Shown here: positions 1-8,468 of the stretch, piece after piece
Layout: each line of letters begins with the position of its first letter
How positions within the stretch are numbered: the first letter of the stretch is position 1
Source: Streptomyces sp. TG1A-8
GTDB lineage: Bacteria > Actinomycetota > Actinomycetes > Streptomycetales > Streptomycetaceae
DNA: 64,000 nucleotides
NCBI RefSeq assembly: GCF_030499535.1
Contig: NZ_JASTLB010000001.1
Location: 992,001 to 1,056,000, forward strand
Direction of reading: 5' to 3'
Made by a program: the position numbers and the translations under genes
The notes under the pieces: generated by a model
Database searches by the model: none
The model's input: the letters and a program-made list of their open reading frames with translations, nothing else
What the model was told of the DNA's origin: nothing

Positions 1-20
1 GGGCCGCGGCCGGGCGGGTC

Positions 21-683
21 TCAGCGCGGCGGTTCCGTGCGGGTCACCCGGGCGACCAGGTCCGTCCAGCCGGTCTCCAGCCGCTCCATGGGCATCCCGC
101 ACTGCCTGGTCAGGTGGTGGATCAGGGCGGGGTCGAGATAGGCCATCAGCGTCTGGGCGAGCAGGGGGCAGTCGGCGTCCGGCACGATCTGCCGCAGCAG
201 GACGGTGGCGTGGGTGTGGAGCGCCTGGAAGGCGGGGTGGGAGAACCGCCGGGTCGGCTCCGGCTGGGCGGCCAGGTGGAGATCCAGCTGCTCCGCCGAG
301 CGGTACAGCACGGCCACGCCGAACGCCCGCAGCCGCTCCAGGGGCGGTGCCCCGGGGCCCAGCGGCGGCGGCCCGCCCAGGAAGTCCGCCTGCAGCCGCC
401 GGCCCGAGTGGTCGAGCAGCGCCATGAGCAGTCCGGTGCGGTCGCCGAAGCGGCGGAACACCGTCCCCTTGCCCACCTGGGCCGCCGCGGCCACCGCCTC
501 CATGGTCACCCCGGCCACACCGTGCTCCGCGATCAGCCGGGCGGCGGCCTCCAGCAGGCGGGCCCGGTTGCGGGCCGCGTCGGCACGCAGGCACGGCTCG
601 CCGGCGGCCGGGGCGACCTCCAGCAGCCGGGGCGCGTCGAAGGGCTCCTGGGGCAGGGGGAAGGGAGGCGGGACGCTGGACAT
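21..683 (-). CDS. TetR/AcrR family transcriptional regulator
   Basis: 220-residue one-component repressor. Residues about 36-82 form the N-terminal TetR DNA-binding domain: a helix with LLEAAARLIAEHG, then VTMEAVAAAAQVGKGTVFRR, the usual recognition-helix pattern. The remainder is the variable ligand and dimer domain. I start at the ATG ending at 683, because the open frame continues upstream into low-complexity sequence and through the operator region. It is divergent from the FMN reductase gene; the two GGACC-N2-GGTCC palindromes between them probably let it repress itself and the reductase. The ligand is unknown; family logic suggests an electrophile, quinone or flavin-related compound, which is inference. 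Confidence 0.88.
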   Translation of the reverse strand: MSSVPPPFPLPQEPFDAPRLLEVAPAAGEPCLRADAARNRARLLEAAARLIAEHGVAGVTMEAVAAAAQVGKGTVFRRFGDRTGLLMALLDHSGRRLQADFLGGPPPLGPGAPPLERLRAFGVAVLYRSAEQLDLHLAAQPEPTRRFSHPAFQALHTHATVLLRQIVPDADCPLLAQTLMAYLDPALIHHLTRQCGMPMERLETGWTDLVARVTRTEPPR

Positions 684-714
684 GACGACAGCGTAAAGCA
701 TCGGGAACAGAACT

Positions 715-764
715 GGACCGTGGTCCGTTTGGCCTGATAGAAATTCAACCGGACCCCGGTCCGG
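715..764. promoter_or_regulatory. Twin TetR-type operators
   Basis: Two copies of GGACC-N2-GGTCC lie between the divergent TetR and FMN reductase genes. The first is at 715-726. The second, at 749-764, extends to seven-base arms (CCGGACC CC GGTCCGG). Their centres are 36 bp apart. They sit 30 to 100 bp from both start codons, as expected for a shared divergent operator. Confidence 0.65.
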
Positions 765-822
765 ATCGTTACGGCGTTGTTCCAGCGCTCCCGTGTTCCA
801 CCCCCCTTTTTTTGGAGTACCC

Positions 823-1386
823 ATGTCTGTTCGGATCCTCGCGCTCATCGGCAGCCTGCGCGCCGGTTCGCACAACCGCCAGCTCGCCGAGGCGGCCGCC
901 AAGCTCGCACCGGAGGGCGTGGAGGTCGGGCTCTTCGAGGGCCTGGCCGACGTCCCCTTCTACAACGAGGACCTCGACGTCGAGGGCGACGTCCCGGCCG
1001 CCGCCGCCAAGCTGCGCTCGGCCGCGCAGGAGGCCGACGCGTTCCTGCTCTTCTCGCCCGAGTACAACGGCACCATGCCGGCCGTCCTGAAGAACGCCAT
1101 CGACTGGCTGTCCCGCCCCTACGGTGCCGGTGCCTTCGGCGGCAAGCCGGTCGCCGTGATCGGCACCGCCTTCGGCCAGTACGGCGGCGTGTGGGCCCAG
1201 GACGACACCCGCAAGTCCGTGGGCATCGCCGGCGGCAAGGTGATCGAGGACATCAAGCTGTCCATCCCGGGCTCCGTGACCCGCTTCGCCGAGACCCACC
1301 CGGCGGACGACGCCGAGGTCGCCGCGCAGCTGACCGAGGTCGTGACGCGCCTGCACGGCACCGTCGCGGAGACCACGGCCGCCTGA
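823..1386 (+). CDS. NADPH-dependent FMN reductase (flavodoxin fold)
   Basis: 187 residues, the usual size of soluble NAD(P)H:FMN or quinone reductases of the SsuE/chromate-reductase superfamily. The phosphate-binding loop GSLRAGSHNRQLA is at residues 9-21 and the signature SPEYNGTMPAVLKNAIDWL at about 76-94. Both are diagnostic for FMN_red proteins. The ATG is preceded by GGAG at 814-817. It reduces flavin or quinone-like substrates in the cytoplasm. Divergent pairing with a TetR gene suggests induction by a toxic quinone or similar compound (inference). A strong hairpin follows about 50 bp after the stop. Confidence 0.88.
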   Translation: MSVRILALIGSLRAGSHNRQLAEAAAKLAPEGVEVGLFEGLADVPFYNEDLDVEGDVPAAAAKLRSAAQEADAFLLFSPEYNGTMPAVLKNAIDWLSRPYGAGAFGGKPVAVIGTAFGQYGGVWAQDDTRKSVGIAGGKVIEDIKLSIPGSVTRFAETHPADDAEVAAQLTEVVTRLHGTVAETTAA

Positions 1387-1436
1387 GCCGGGACATGTTC
1401 CAGCAGGGCCGGGGCCTCGGGCGGGCTCCGGCCCTT

Positions 1437-1473
1437 CGCGCTGCCCGGCCGCTCCCGGGGGCCGGGCAGCGCG
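1437..1473 (+). terminator. Factor-independent-like terminator hairpin
   Basis: A perfect 14-bp stem (1437-1450 with 1460-1473) and a 9-nt loop lie 50 nt after the FMN reductase stop. There is no T-run, as usual in Streptomyces. The rest of the 304-nt gap to the esterase gene shows no convincing gene. Confidence 0.7.
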
Positions 1474-1690
1474 GGTGTGCGACCGCGGGGCCGCGGCGGC
1501 CGCGCGCCGGGCCGGGGTGTCCGGCCGGTGCGTGCGGCGCCGGGGCCCGGAGCGCTCCCGAAGTGGAGCGGACACGCGTCGGCAGGCGTCCGCCACGGGG
1601 TAGGCGGGTCCCGTGGCCGCACGTGCGCACGAGGAGCGCCGCAGGCCACGGACAGCACCACGCGCCGCATGAGCCACGCAAGGAGTAACC

Positions 1691-2665
1691 ATGCCCCTGG
1701 TCCCGCCGCCGCTCGATCCGGAACTCACCGCCGCCCTGGAACCCTTCGGGGACCTGATCTCCCCCGGCTTCGGCCCGGAGGAGATCGGCACGGCGCGGCA
1801 GGGCGCGGGAACGGAACTGCTCGACCTGCTGGACCTCACGATGGACGGCGCCTTCGAAGCGGAGGACCGCACGGTCCCGGGGCCCGACGGCGCCCCCGAC
1901 ATATCCCTGCTCATCTGCCGTCCCACCGACCCGGAACGCTCCGCCGCCCTGCCGGTGATCTACCACGTCCACGGCGGCGGCATGGTCCTGGGCAACAACC
2001 GGGCCGGCGTGGACGCGCCCCTGGCCTGGGCGCGCGAACTGGGCGCGGTCGTGGTGTCGGTGGAGTACCGGCTCGCGCCCGAACACCCCCACCCGGCGCA
2101 GATCGACGACGTCCACGCCGGTCTGGTCTGGACGGCCGCGCACGCAGAGGAGATCGGCGGCGACCCCGACCGCATCGTGCTCGCGGGCGCCAGCGCGGGC
2201 GGCGGCCTGGTCGCCGCGCTCGCCCTCCTCCTGCGCGACCGCCAGGGCCCGCCGGTCCTCGGCCAGCTGTTGATGTGCCCGATGCTGGACGACCGCAACG
2301 ACACCGTCTCCAGCCACCAGATGGCCGGCACCGGTGTCTGGGACCGCACCGCCAACGAGACGGCCTGGACGGCCCTGCTCGGCGAGCGCCGCGGCACCCC
2401 CGACGTCTCCCCCTACGCCGCCCCCGCGCGCGCCGCCGACCTGTCCGGCCTGCCGCCGGCCTTCCTCGACGTCGGTTCCGCGGAGACCTTCCGCGACGAG
2501 GCCGTCGCCTACGCGTCCCGCATCTGGCAGTGCGGCGGCTCGGCCGAACTCCACGTCTGGCCGGGCGGCTTCCACGGCTTCGCCTCCTTCACCCCGCAGG
2601 CGGCCCTGTCCCGGGCGGCCCGGGCGGCCCAGCTGGACTGGCTGCGGCGCCTGCTGGCGCGGTGA
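1691..2665 (+). CDS. Alpha/beta hydrolase of the hormone-sensitive lipase (HSL) family
   Basis: 324 residues, typical of bacterial HSL-type carboxylesterases. The oxyanion-hole motif HVHGGGMVLGN is at about residues 94-104. The nucleophile elbow GASAGG (Ser about 168) follows DPDRIVLA, and the acid/base pair is in DVGSAETFRDEA (Asp) and GGFHGF (His). It hydrolyses short-chain esters or esterified xenobiotics; the substrate cannot be read from sequence. AAGGAG at 1679-1684 supports the ATG. There is no signal peptide, so it is cytoplasmic. It stands alone, with hairpin-rich DNA before it. Confidence 0.9.
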   Translation: MPLVPPPLDPELTAALEPFGDLISPGFGPEEIGTARQGAGTELLDLLDLTMDGAFEAEDRTVPGPDGAPDISLLICRPTDPERSAALPVIYHVHGGGMVLGNNRAGVDAPLAWARELGAVVVSVEYRLAPEHPHPAQIDDVHAGLVWTAAHAEEIGGDPDRIVLAGASAGGGLVAALALLLRDRQGPPVLGQLLMCPMLDDRNDTVSSHQMAGTGVWDRTANETAWTALLGERRGTPDVSPYAAPARAADLSGLPPAFLDVGSAETFRDEAVAYASRIWQCGGSAELHVWPGGFHGFASFTPQAALSRAARAAQLDWLRRLLAR

Positions 2666-2702
2666 CGGCCGTCCCCGCGGGGCGGGCGCCGCACGCGGTG
2701 GC

Positions 2703-2849
2703 TCAGCCCGCCCGCACCGGTTCCCCACCCGGTGCCCGCCGGACCGCCGCCCGGTCGAGGTGGACCACCACCTGCGCGTAGAAGCGCTGCACGGCGTCGT
2801 CCACGCTGCGGATGAAGCCGGTCCCGGCACCGCCGCGGCCGCTGCCCAT
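2703..2849 (-). CDS. Possible 48-residue protein, unassigned
   Basis: A short frame of 48 codons with strongly coding third positions (almost all G or C) and an amphipathic stretch FIRSVDDAVQRFYAQVVVHL. It lies between the esterase and a membrane-protein gene. No good ribosome binding site precedes the ATG, and the same frame stays open upstream. It may therefore be the tail of a decayed gene or no gene at all. No family recognised. Confidence 0.28.
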   Translation of the reverse strand: MGSGRGGAGTGFIRSVDDAVQRFYAQVVVHLDRAAVRRAPGGEPVRAG

Positions 2850-3004
2850 GCCCTTGAGGAGGGGGAGGCGGAACCCGGTGACGCCGGCCTTGCCGGCCCG
2901 GGGCAGCAGGTCCGCCGGTTCCGGGCGGCGGGGCCCCGCCGGCCGCGGTCGGCCCGCCGGTCGCCCACGGCCCGCGGGTCGCCCACGGTCCGCTCCCGGA
3001 GCCG

Positions 3005-3433
3005 TCAGGTTCCGAGCAGGGCGGTGCCGAGGGCGATCAGGGCCACGACCTTGACCGCCTCCAGCGCCACGTACCACAGGTGGCTGCGGGAGCGGGGCAG
3101 TTCCTCCCCGGCGAGGACCCGGTCGGACCTGCGGTTGAGGAAGGGGCGGACGACGGCCAGCTGGACGAGGAGGAGCACGGCGGCGGCCCCGGCCGGCCAG
3201 ACGACACCGGCCGGGGCGCCACCCGCGGCGACCGCGCAGACCAGGACGGCGGCCAGGACGGATTCGACGGCGTTCAGGGCCCGGAACACCAGCCGGCCGA
3301 TGCCCAGCCCGACGGGGACCGTCACGCCCGGGGCGCGGAACTTCAGCGGCGCCTCCAGGAAGGAGATCGCCAGCACCATCCCGAGCCAGACGAAGGTGAC
3401 CGCGGTCGCGGTGGCGGCCGACGTGGTGTTCAT
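3005..3433 (-). CDS. Small integral membrane protein, four helices
   Basis: 142 residues, almost entirely hydrophobic. Four likely transmembrane segments: about 9-27 (AVTFVWLGMVLAISFLEAP), 40-70, 74-96 and 120-140, separated by short Arg-rich loops. I choose the ATG at 3433, preceded by GGAGAGAGG, over a longer frame with an Arg/Pro-rich N-terminus. The general look is that of the small DUF-type membrane proteins common in actinomycetes (DoxX- or DUF4149-like size), but I see no diagnostic motif. It is divergent from the cupin gene across a 275-bp gap. Confidence 0.75.
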   Translation of the reverse strand: MNTTSAATATAVTFVWLGMVLAISFLEAPLKFRAPGVTVPVGLGIGRLVFRALNAVESVLAAVLVCAVAAGGAPAGVVWPAGAAAVLLLVQLAVVRPFLNRRSDRVLAGEELPRSRSHLWYVALEAVKVVALIALGTALLGT

Positions 3434-3708
3434 CGGGACTTGCCTCTCTCCGCCGGCCGGTGCGGCGGGGTGGAGCCGGGGTGGGCGGTGCCCCGGGCGG
3501 TACGGCACGGTCGCCGCGTGGCGGCGCGGGTGACCCGGCCGGCGGGACGGGGGCTGCGGCCGCTGGACCCGGGGCGGGCGGCCCGGGCGGCGCGGCCCCC
3601 TCCGCAGACCCACGCCCGATCACCCCTCCCACCTGGGTGTATTTTGCACGGCTCCGATGTGTAGTAATGGTAGGGCGGGCAAAGAAAGCCGAGGACCGAG
3701 GGGCACGC

Positions 3709-4131
3709 ATGACGCCGTCTTCCGTGATCGACACCGGGCCGGACGGGCCCGCCGGGCCGGCTCCGCGCGTCCTGTGCGACACCCGGGCGCTGGCCGAGGC
3801 ACCACCCGTCCCGGCCGGGGTGCTGTGGAAACTGGCCGAGGGCGGACGCCAGCTCGACGCCAACGTCGTCCGGCTCGCCCCGGGCGCCCGCGTCGCCACC
3901 CACACCGAGCCGGAGCTGGACGTCCTGCTGCTGGTCGTCTCCGGTGACGGCGTCCTCGGCAAGGGCGTCGAGGACGCGCCCGAGCCGGTCGCCGAGGGCG
4001 CCCTGCTCTGGCTGCCGCACGGCTCCACGCGCAGCGTCACCGCCGGTCGGCGGGGCCTGTCCTACCTGACCGTGCACCGCCGCCGTCCGGGTCTGCGGAT
4101 CCAGCCGCGCCCCGGGACCGCGCCGGTGTGA
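3709..4131 (+). CDS. Cupin-domain protein
   Basis: 140 residues with a single cupin beta-barrel. The first motif is reduced (LAPGARVATHTEPELDVLLLVVSGDG, about residues 56-81) and the second is PVAEGALLWLPHGSTRSVTAG. Metal-binding His and Glu of motif 1 are present in HTEPELD. The ATG follows GAGGACCGAGGGG. Single-domain cupins of this size are often sensor or storage proteins without known chemistry, so no substrate is proposed. An AT-richer patch at about 3640-3675 (TTGCAC at 3644, TAGTAAT at 3662) is the likely promoter area, though no well-spaced pair is evident. Confidence 0.75.
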   Translation: MTPSSVIDTGPDGPAGPAPRVLCDTRALAEAPPVPAGVLWKLAEGGRQLDANVVRLAPGARVATHTEPELDVLLLVVSGDGVLGKGVEDAPEPVAEGALLWLPHGSTRSVTAGRRGLSYLTVHRRRPGLRIQPRPGTAPV

Positions 4132-4186
4132 CCGGTGGTCCCGGGGCGCTCGTCGCGCGCCGGGACGGCACCACTAGGGTGCCCGC

Positions 4187-4633
4187 GTGAGCACGCTTGC
4201 CGATGAGAACGTCCCGGGCCGCCACGGCCCCCACGCCACCACCGAGGCCGACCCGCGCGAGGTCGGCCGGGTGTGCACCGAGTACTCCCCCGCCCACGAC
4301 GGCGACCCCGATCCGGGCGAGATCGTGTGGACCTGGGTGCCGTTCGAGGAGAACGACGGCCGGGGCAAGGACCGCCCCGTGCTGGTCGTCGCCCGGGAGG
4401 CGGCGGGCACCGTCCTCGCCGTGCGGCTGTCCAGCCGACGGCACGACGGCGACCGGGAGTGGGTGGCCATCGGCAGCGGGCCGTGGGACCGCTCGGGCCG
4501 TGACTCGTGGGTGGCCGTGGACCGGGTGCTGCGGCTGCACGAGGCGGGCATGCGCCGCGAGGCGTGCGCCCTGGACCGGATGCGGTTCGGCCTCGTCCGG
4601 CAGCGGCTGCACGAGCGCTACGGCTGGACCTGA
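4187..4633 (+). CDS. PemK/MazF-like protein, orphan
   Basis: 148 residues, starting at GTG. The core GEIVWTWVPFEENDGRGKDRP (split around residues 44-64), followed by VLVVAREA and WVAIGSGPWD, matches the beta-strand pattern of PemK/MazF-type folds, in which an RGKDRP-like loop is conserved. True MazF toxins are endoribonucleases paired with a small upstream antitoxin. No antitoxin-sized frame overlaps or precedes this gene, the N-terminus is about 40 residues longer than MazF, and a terminator follows. It may be a non-toxic housekeeping relative, which is common in Streptomyces. Confidence 0.7.
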   Translation: MSTLADENVPGRHGPHATTEADPREVGRVCTEYSPAHDGDPDPGEIVWTWVPFEENDGRGKDRPVLVVAREAAGTVLAVRLSSRRHDGDREWVAIGSGPWDRSGRDSWVAVDRVLRLHEAGMRREACALDRMRFGLVRQRLHERYGWT

Positions 4634-4654
4634 GCCGCGCACGCCCGCGCGAGG

Positions 4655-4680
4655 CCCGGGCGCCGCTCCCGGCGCCCGGG
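4655..4680 (+). terminator. Terminator hairpin after the PemK-like gene
   Basis: A perfect 10-bp stem CCCGGGCGCC/GGCGCCCGGG with a 6-nt loop lies 21 nt after the stop codon and is followed by AAACG. Confidence 0.75.
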
Positions 4681-5041
4681 AAACGCCCGTACGGACGCCC
4701 CCCGGTGACGTCCCGCCACCGTGACCGCTGCGGCCTCCCGGGCGGTGCCCCGCGGGCGCACGTTCACGGCGCCACCCCCGCGGGCGCCGTGGACGCGGCC
4801 CGTGCGGCCCGCCCCGTCGTGCTCATGCACGCATCCTGGGTGATGCTGGGAGGCGGTGCAACGCAGTTTCCGGGGCCCGCGGCCACCCCGGAACGCGCAC
4901 GCACACGGAGACGGCCGGTCCGGAACGTTCCACGGGGCCCCCTTGTGCGAACGGGTACGAGGGTCTTGGGTGGGGCGGGTGTCCGTCCGGCTCACCCGGA
5001 GCCGGGTCGGCGGCATGGTGGAATCTCAGGAGGATCCCGAC
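4681..5041. other. Intergenic leader of the egt operon
   Basis: 360 bp between the terminator and egtA. No gene-like frame with a ribosome binding site is seen. The egt promoter must lie here; I cannot pick a reliable -10/-35 pair. AGGAGG at 5028-5033 is the egtA ribosome binding site. Confidence 0.4.
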
Positions 5042-6355
5042 ATGTCCGACTCAATGACCGACGGCGGCGGCTGTACGCGGCGCCGCGCCGCCGTCACCGA
5101 AGCCGAGGTCGAGGCCCTGGTGAGGGGCATCTGCTTCAAGACCGGACCGCCCCGCAGGCTCGGTGTGGAAGTGGAGTGGCTCGTCCACGAGCTGCGGCAG
5201 CCGCAGCTCCCCGTGACACCCGGACGGCTCGAAGCGGCCTACGCCTCGCTGCGGACCGTTTCCCTGGGCTCGGCGCTCACCGTCGAACCCGGCGGCCAGC
5301 TGGAGCTCAGCTCGCCGCCCGCCGACTCCCTGATGGAGTGCGTACACACCGTCTCCGCCGACCTGGACGCCGTCCGCGCGGTCCTCGCCGGCGACGGCCT
5401 CGCGCTCGCCGGATTCGGCCACGACCCCTGGCACGTTCCCCGGCGCTTCCTGCGCGAACCCCGCTACGACGCCATGGAGGCCTGCCTCGACCGCACGGGC
5501 CCGGCCGGCCGGCACATGATGTGCGCCTCGGCCTCCGTCCAGGTGTGCCTGGACGCCGGGTACGAGGAGCCCGGCCCGCTCGGGCACGGGCGGCGCTGGT
5601 GGCTGGCGCACCACTTGGGCGCGGTCCTGGTGGCCGCGTTCGCGAACTCCCCGCTGGTCGGCCGGCGGCCCACGGGCTGGCGGTCCACCCGGCAGCTGCT
5701 GTGGGCGCGGATCGGCGCCGGCCGTGCCGGCGCCCCCCCGCCGGACGGGGAGCCGCGCGCGTCCTGGGTCCGGCACGTGCTGGACGCCCCGGTGATGTGC
5801 GTCCGCGGCAAGAACGCGCCGTGGGAGGTGCCCGACGGACTGACCTTCCGCGAGTGGACCCGCTCGCACTCCCCCCGGCCGCCCACCCGGGCGGACCTCG
5901 ACTACCACCTGACCACCCTGTTCCCGCCGGTCCGGCCGCGCGGCCACCTGGAGCTGCGGATGATCGACGCGCAGCCCGGCGACGACGGCTGGATCGTGCC
6001 GCTCGCGGTGACGGCGGCGCTGTTCGACGATCCGCAGGCCGCCGAGACCGCCCACCGGGCGGTGCTCCCCCTGGCGGAGCGGGCCCTGCCCCGGCCCGCC
6101 CCGCACAACCCGCTGTGGACCGACGCGGCCCGGCACGGGCCGGCCGACCCCGGGCTGCGCGCGGCCGCCGTCGCCTGCTTCACGGCGGCGCTGGAGGCCC
6201 TGCCCCGGCTCGGCGCCACGACCGCGGTCACCGACGCCGTGGCCGCGTACCTGAACCGCTACGTCGCCCGGGGCCGCTGCCCGGCCGACGACCTGCTGGA
6301 CCGCTCGCGCGCCGGTGACGGCCGCGCGCCCGGGAGGAAGGACATCCGCACATGA
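5042..6355 (+). CDS. egtA: Ergothioneine biosynthesis glutamate-cysteine ligase EgtA
   Basis: 437-residue GCS2-type ATP-dependent ligase making gamma-glutamylcysteine, the sulfur donor for ergothioneine. Visible are the N-terminal VEVEWLVHEL strand, the VEPGGQLELSSPP motif at about residues 80-92, and WHVPRRF, features of the EgtA/GshA actinobacterial family. The ATG at 5042 has AGGAGG eight bases upstream, which decides the start; the frame is open far upstream. It is the first gene of egtABCD and overlaps egtB by 4 nt (ATGA), so the two are translationally coupled. Confidence 0.95.
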   Translation: MSDSMTDGGGCTRRRAAVTEAEVEALVRGICFKTGPPRRLGVEVEWLVHELRQPQLPVTPGRLEAAYASLRTVSLGSALTVEPGGQLELSSPPADSLMECVHTVSADLDAVRAVLAGDGLALAGFGHDPWHVPRRFLREPRYDAMEACLDRTGPAGRHMMCASASVQVCLDAGYEEPGPLGHGRRWWLAHHLGAVLVAAFANSPLVGRRPTGWRSTRQLLWARIGAGRAGAPPPDGEPRASWVRHVLDAPVMCVRGKNAPWEVPDGLTFREWTRSHSPRPPTRADLDYHLTTLFPPVRPRGHLELRMIDAQPGDDGWIVPLAVTAALFDDPQAAETAHRAVLPLAERALPRPAPHNPLWTDAARHGPADPGLRAAAVACFTAALEALPRLGATTAVTDAVAAYLNRYVARGRCPADDLLDRSRAGDGRAPGRKDIRT

Positions 6356-7689
6356 CCGCTCCCGAGACCGGGGTGACGGCCACCGGCGCGGACACCGGGC
6401 CGCTGCGCGACCGGGTGCTCGCCTCGCTCACCACCGCCCGTGCCCGCACCACGCTGCTGACCGGCTGCGTCGACGGCCCCGACCTCACCGCCCAGCACTC
6501 GCCGCTGATGTCCCCGCTGGTGTGGGACCTGGCGCACATCGGCAACCAGGAGGAACTGTGGCTGCTGCGCGGGGTCGGCGGCCGGGAGGCGATGCGGCCC
6601 GGGATCGACAGCCTGTACGACGCCTTCGAGCACCCCCGGGCCGAGCGCCCCTCACTGCCGCTGCTGGCGCCCGACGAGGCCCGGCGGTACGCGGCCGAGG
6701 TGCGCGGGCGGGTGCTCGACCTGCTGGACGGCACGGACTTCCACGGCACCCGGCTGACCGAGGCCGGTTTCGTCTTCGGGATGATCGCCCAGCACGAACA
6801 GCAGCACGACGAGACCATGCTGGTCACCCATCAGCTGCGCGAGGGTCCCCGCGCCCTGACCGCTCCCGACCCGGCGCCGGCCCCCCTGTTCACCGGCCCG
6901 GCCGAAGTGCTCGTGCCCGGTGGCCCCTTCACCATGGGCACGTCCACCGAACCCTGGGCGCTGGACAACGAACGCCCGGCGCACCGGCGGGAGGTGGCGC
7001 CGTTCTGGATCGACACGACACCGGTGACGAACGCGGCGTACCGGGCGTTCGTCGAGGACGGCGGTTACGACACCGAGCGCTGGTGGACACCGGAGGGCTG
7101 GGCGCACGTCCGGCGGCACTCCCTGACCGCCCCGCTGTTCTGGCACCGCGACGGCGGCCAGTGGTTCAGGCGCCGGTTCCAGGTCACCGAGGCGGTCCCG
7201 CCCGACGAACCGGTGCTGCACGTGTGCTGGTACGAGGCGGACGCCTACGCCCGCTGGGCCGGGCGCCGGCTGCCCACCGAGCCGGAGTGGGAGAAGGCCG
7301 CCCGCCACGACCCGGTCACCGGCCGCTCGCGGCGCTACCCGTGGGGCGACGCCGACCCGGCGCCCGAACACGCCAACCTCGGCCAGCGGCACCTGCGGCC
7401 CGCTCCGGCCGGCAGCCATCCGGCCGGTGAGTCCCCGCTCGGCGTGCGGCAGCTGATCGGGGACGTGTGGGAGTGGACGGCGAGCGACTTCCTGCCGTAC
7501 CCGGGCTTCACCGCGTTCCCGTACAAGGAGTACTCGGAGGTGTTCTTCGGCACCGGCCACAAGGTGCTGCGCGGCGGTTCGTTCGCCGTGGACCCGGTGG
7601 CCTGCCGGGGCACCTTCCGCAACTGGGACCACCCCGTCCGCCGGCAGATCTTCGCCGGGTTCCGCACCGCCCGCTCGGAGTCCGTCTGA
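6352..7689 (+). CDS. egtB: Ergothioneine sulfoxide synthase EgtB
   Basis: 445 residues. This non-haem iron enzyme joins gamma-glutamylcysteine to hercynine and oxidises the sulfur. The N-terminal DinB-like helical domain carries the three-His iron site: His62 in WDLAHIGNQEE, and His148 and His152 in QHEQQHDETM. The C-terminal FGE-sulfatase domain starts near residue 185 (VPGGPFTMGT) and ends with GDVWEWT and VLRGGSF. Length and motif order match the Mycobacterium enzyme. It overlaps egtA by 4 nt and egtC by 1 nt (TGATG). Confidence 0.96.
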   Translation: MTAPETGVTATGADTGPLRDRVLASLTTARARTTLLTGCVDGPDLTAQHSPLMSPLVWDLAHIGNQEELWLLRGVGGREAMRPGIDSLYDAFEHPRAERPSLPLLAPDEARRYAAEVRGRVLDLLDGTDFHGTRLTEAGFVFGMIAQHEQQHDETMLVTHQLREGPRALTAPDPAPAPLFTGPAEVLVPGGPFTMGTSTEPWALDNERPAHRREVAPFWIDTTPVTNAAYRAFVEDGGYDTERWWTPEGWAHVRRHSLTAPLFWHRDGGQWFRRRFQVTEAVPPDEPVLHVCWYEADAYARWAGRRLPTEPEWEKAARHDPVTGRSRRYPWGDADPAPEHANLGQRHLRPAPAGSHPAGESPLGVRQLIGDVWEWTASDFLPYPGFTAFPYKEYSEVFFGTGHKVLRGGSFAVDPVACRGTFRNWDHPVRRQIFAGFRTARSESV

Positions 7690-8468
7690 TGTGCCGCCAC
7701 CTGGCCTACGTAGGAGCGCGGGAGCCGCTCGGCCGGCTCCTCGTGGAGCCCCCGCACAGCCTGTACCGGCAGGCGTGGGCGCCCCGCCGGCAGCGGTACG
7801 GGACCGTCAACGCCGACGGCTTCGGGGTCGGCTGGTACGCCCCGGACGATCCGGTGCCGGCCCGCTACCGGCGGGCGGGGCCGATCTGGGCGGACCTGTC
7901 CTTCGCCGACCTCGCCCGGGTCGTGCGCGCCGGGGCCGTCCTGGCCGCCGTGCGCGACGCGACCCTCGCGGGCGCGGACGCGGAGGCCGCGGCGGCGCCC
8001 TTCGCCGCCGGGCGGTGGCTGTTCAGCCACAACGGCGCGATCGCCGGCTGGCCCGACGCGGCGGCCCCGCTGGTGTCCGCGCTGCCCGCGGCCGACCTGC
8101 TGTCGCTGCAGGCGCGCACCGACTCGGCGTTCGTGTGGGCACTGGTGCTGCGCCGGCTGCGCGGCGGCGCGGCGGCGGACCGGGCGCTGGGCGGAACGGT
8201 GCGCGAAGTGGCCGAGGCGGCCCCCGCCTCCCGGCTGAACCTGCTGCTCACCGACGGAGTCACCATCACCGCCACCGCCTGGGGCGACAGCCTGTGGCAC
8301 CGCACGGAGCCCGACCGCGGCACGGTCGTCGCCTCGGAGCCGTACGACGACGACCCGCTCTGGCGGGAGGTGCCCGACCGCACCGTGCTCACGGCGAGCC
8401 GCGCCGGTGTGCTGCTCGCCCCGATCGAGGACCCGGCGTCCGCCGCACCGAAGGAGCCCTGCACGTGA
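7689..8468 (+). CDS. egtC: Ergothioneine biosynthesis amidohydrolase EgtC
   Basis: 259-residue Ntn-hydrolase of the class II glutamine amidotransferase fold. It removes the gamma-glutamyl group from the EgtB product. The protein begins MCRHLAYVG, so after Met removal Cys2 is the catalytic nucleophile, which fixes the start codon. Other class II motifs are NADGFGVGWY (about 40-49) and FSHNGAIAGW (about 115-124). It sits between egtB and egtD with 1- and 4-nt overlaps. Confidence 0.96.
   Translation: MCRHLAYVGAREPLGRLLVEPPHSLYRQAWAPRRQRYGTVNADGFGVGWYAPDDPVPARYRRAGPIWADLSFADLARVVRAGAVLAAVRDATLAGADAEAAAAPFAAGRWLFSHNGAIAGWPDAAAPLVSALPAADLLSLQARTDSAFVWALVLRRLRGGAAADRALGGTVREVAEAAPASRLNLLLTDGVTITATAWGDSLWHRTEPDRGTVVASEPYDDDPLWREVPDRTVLTASRAGVLLAPIEDPASAAPKEPCT

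Noticed and set aside
3644..3667. TTGCAC and TAGTAAT as a promoter pair before the cupin gene
   Set aside because: Spacing is only 12 bp, too short for a normal -35/-10 pair; kept only as a note on an AT-rich patch.
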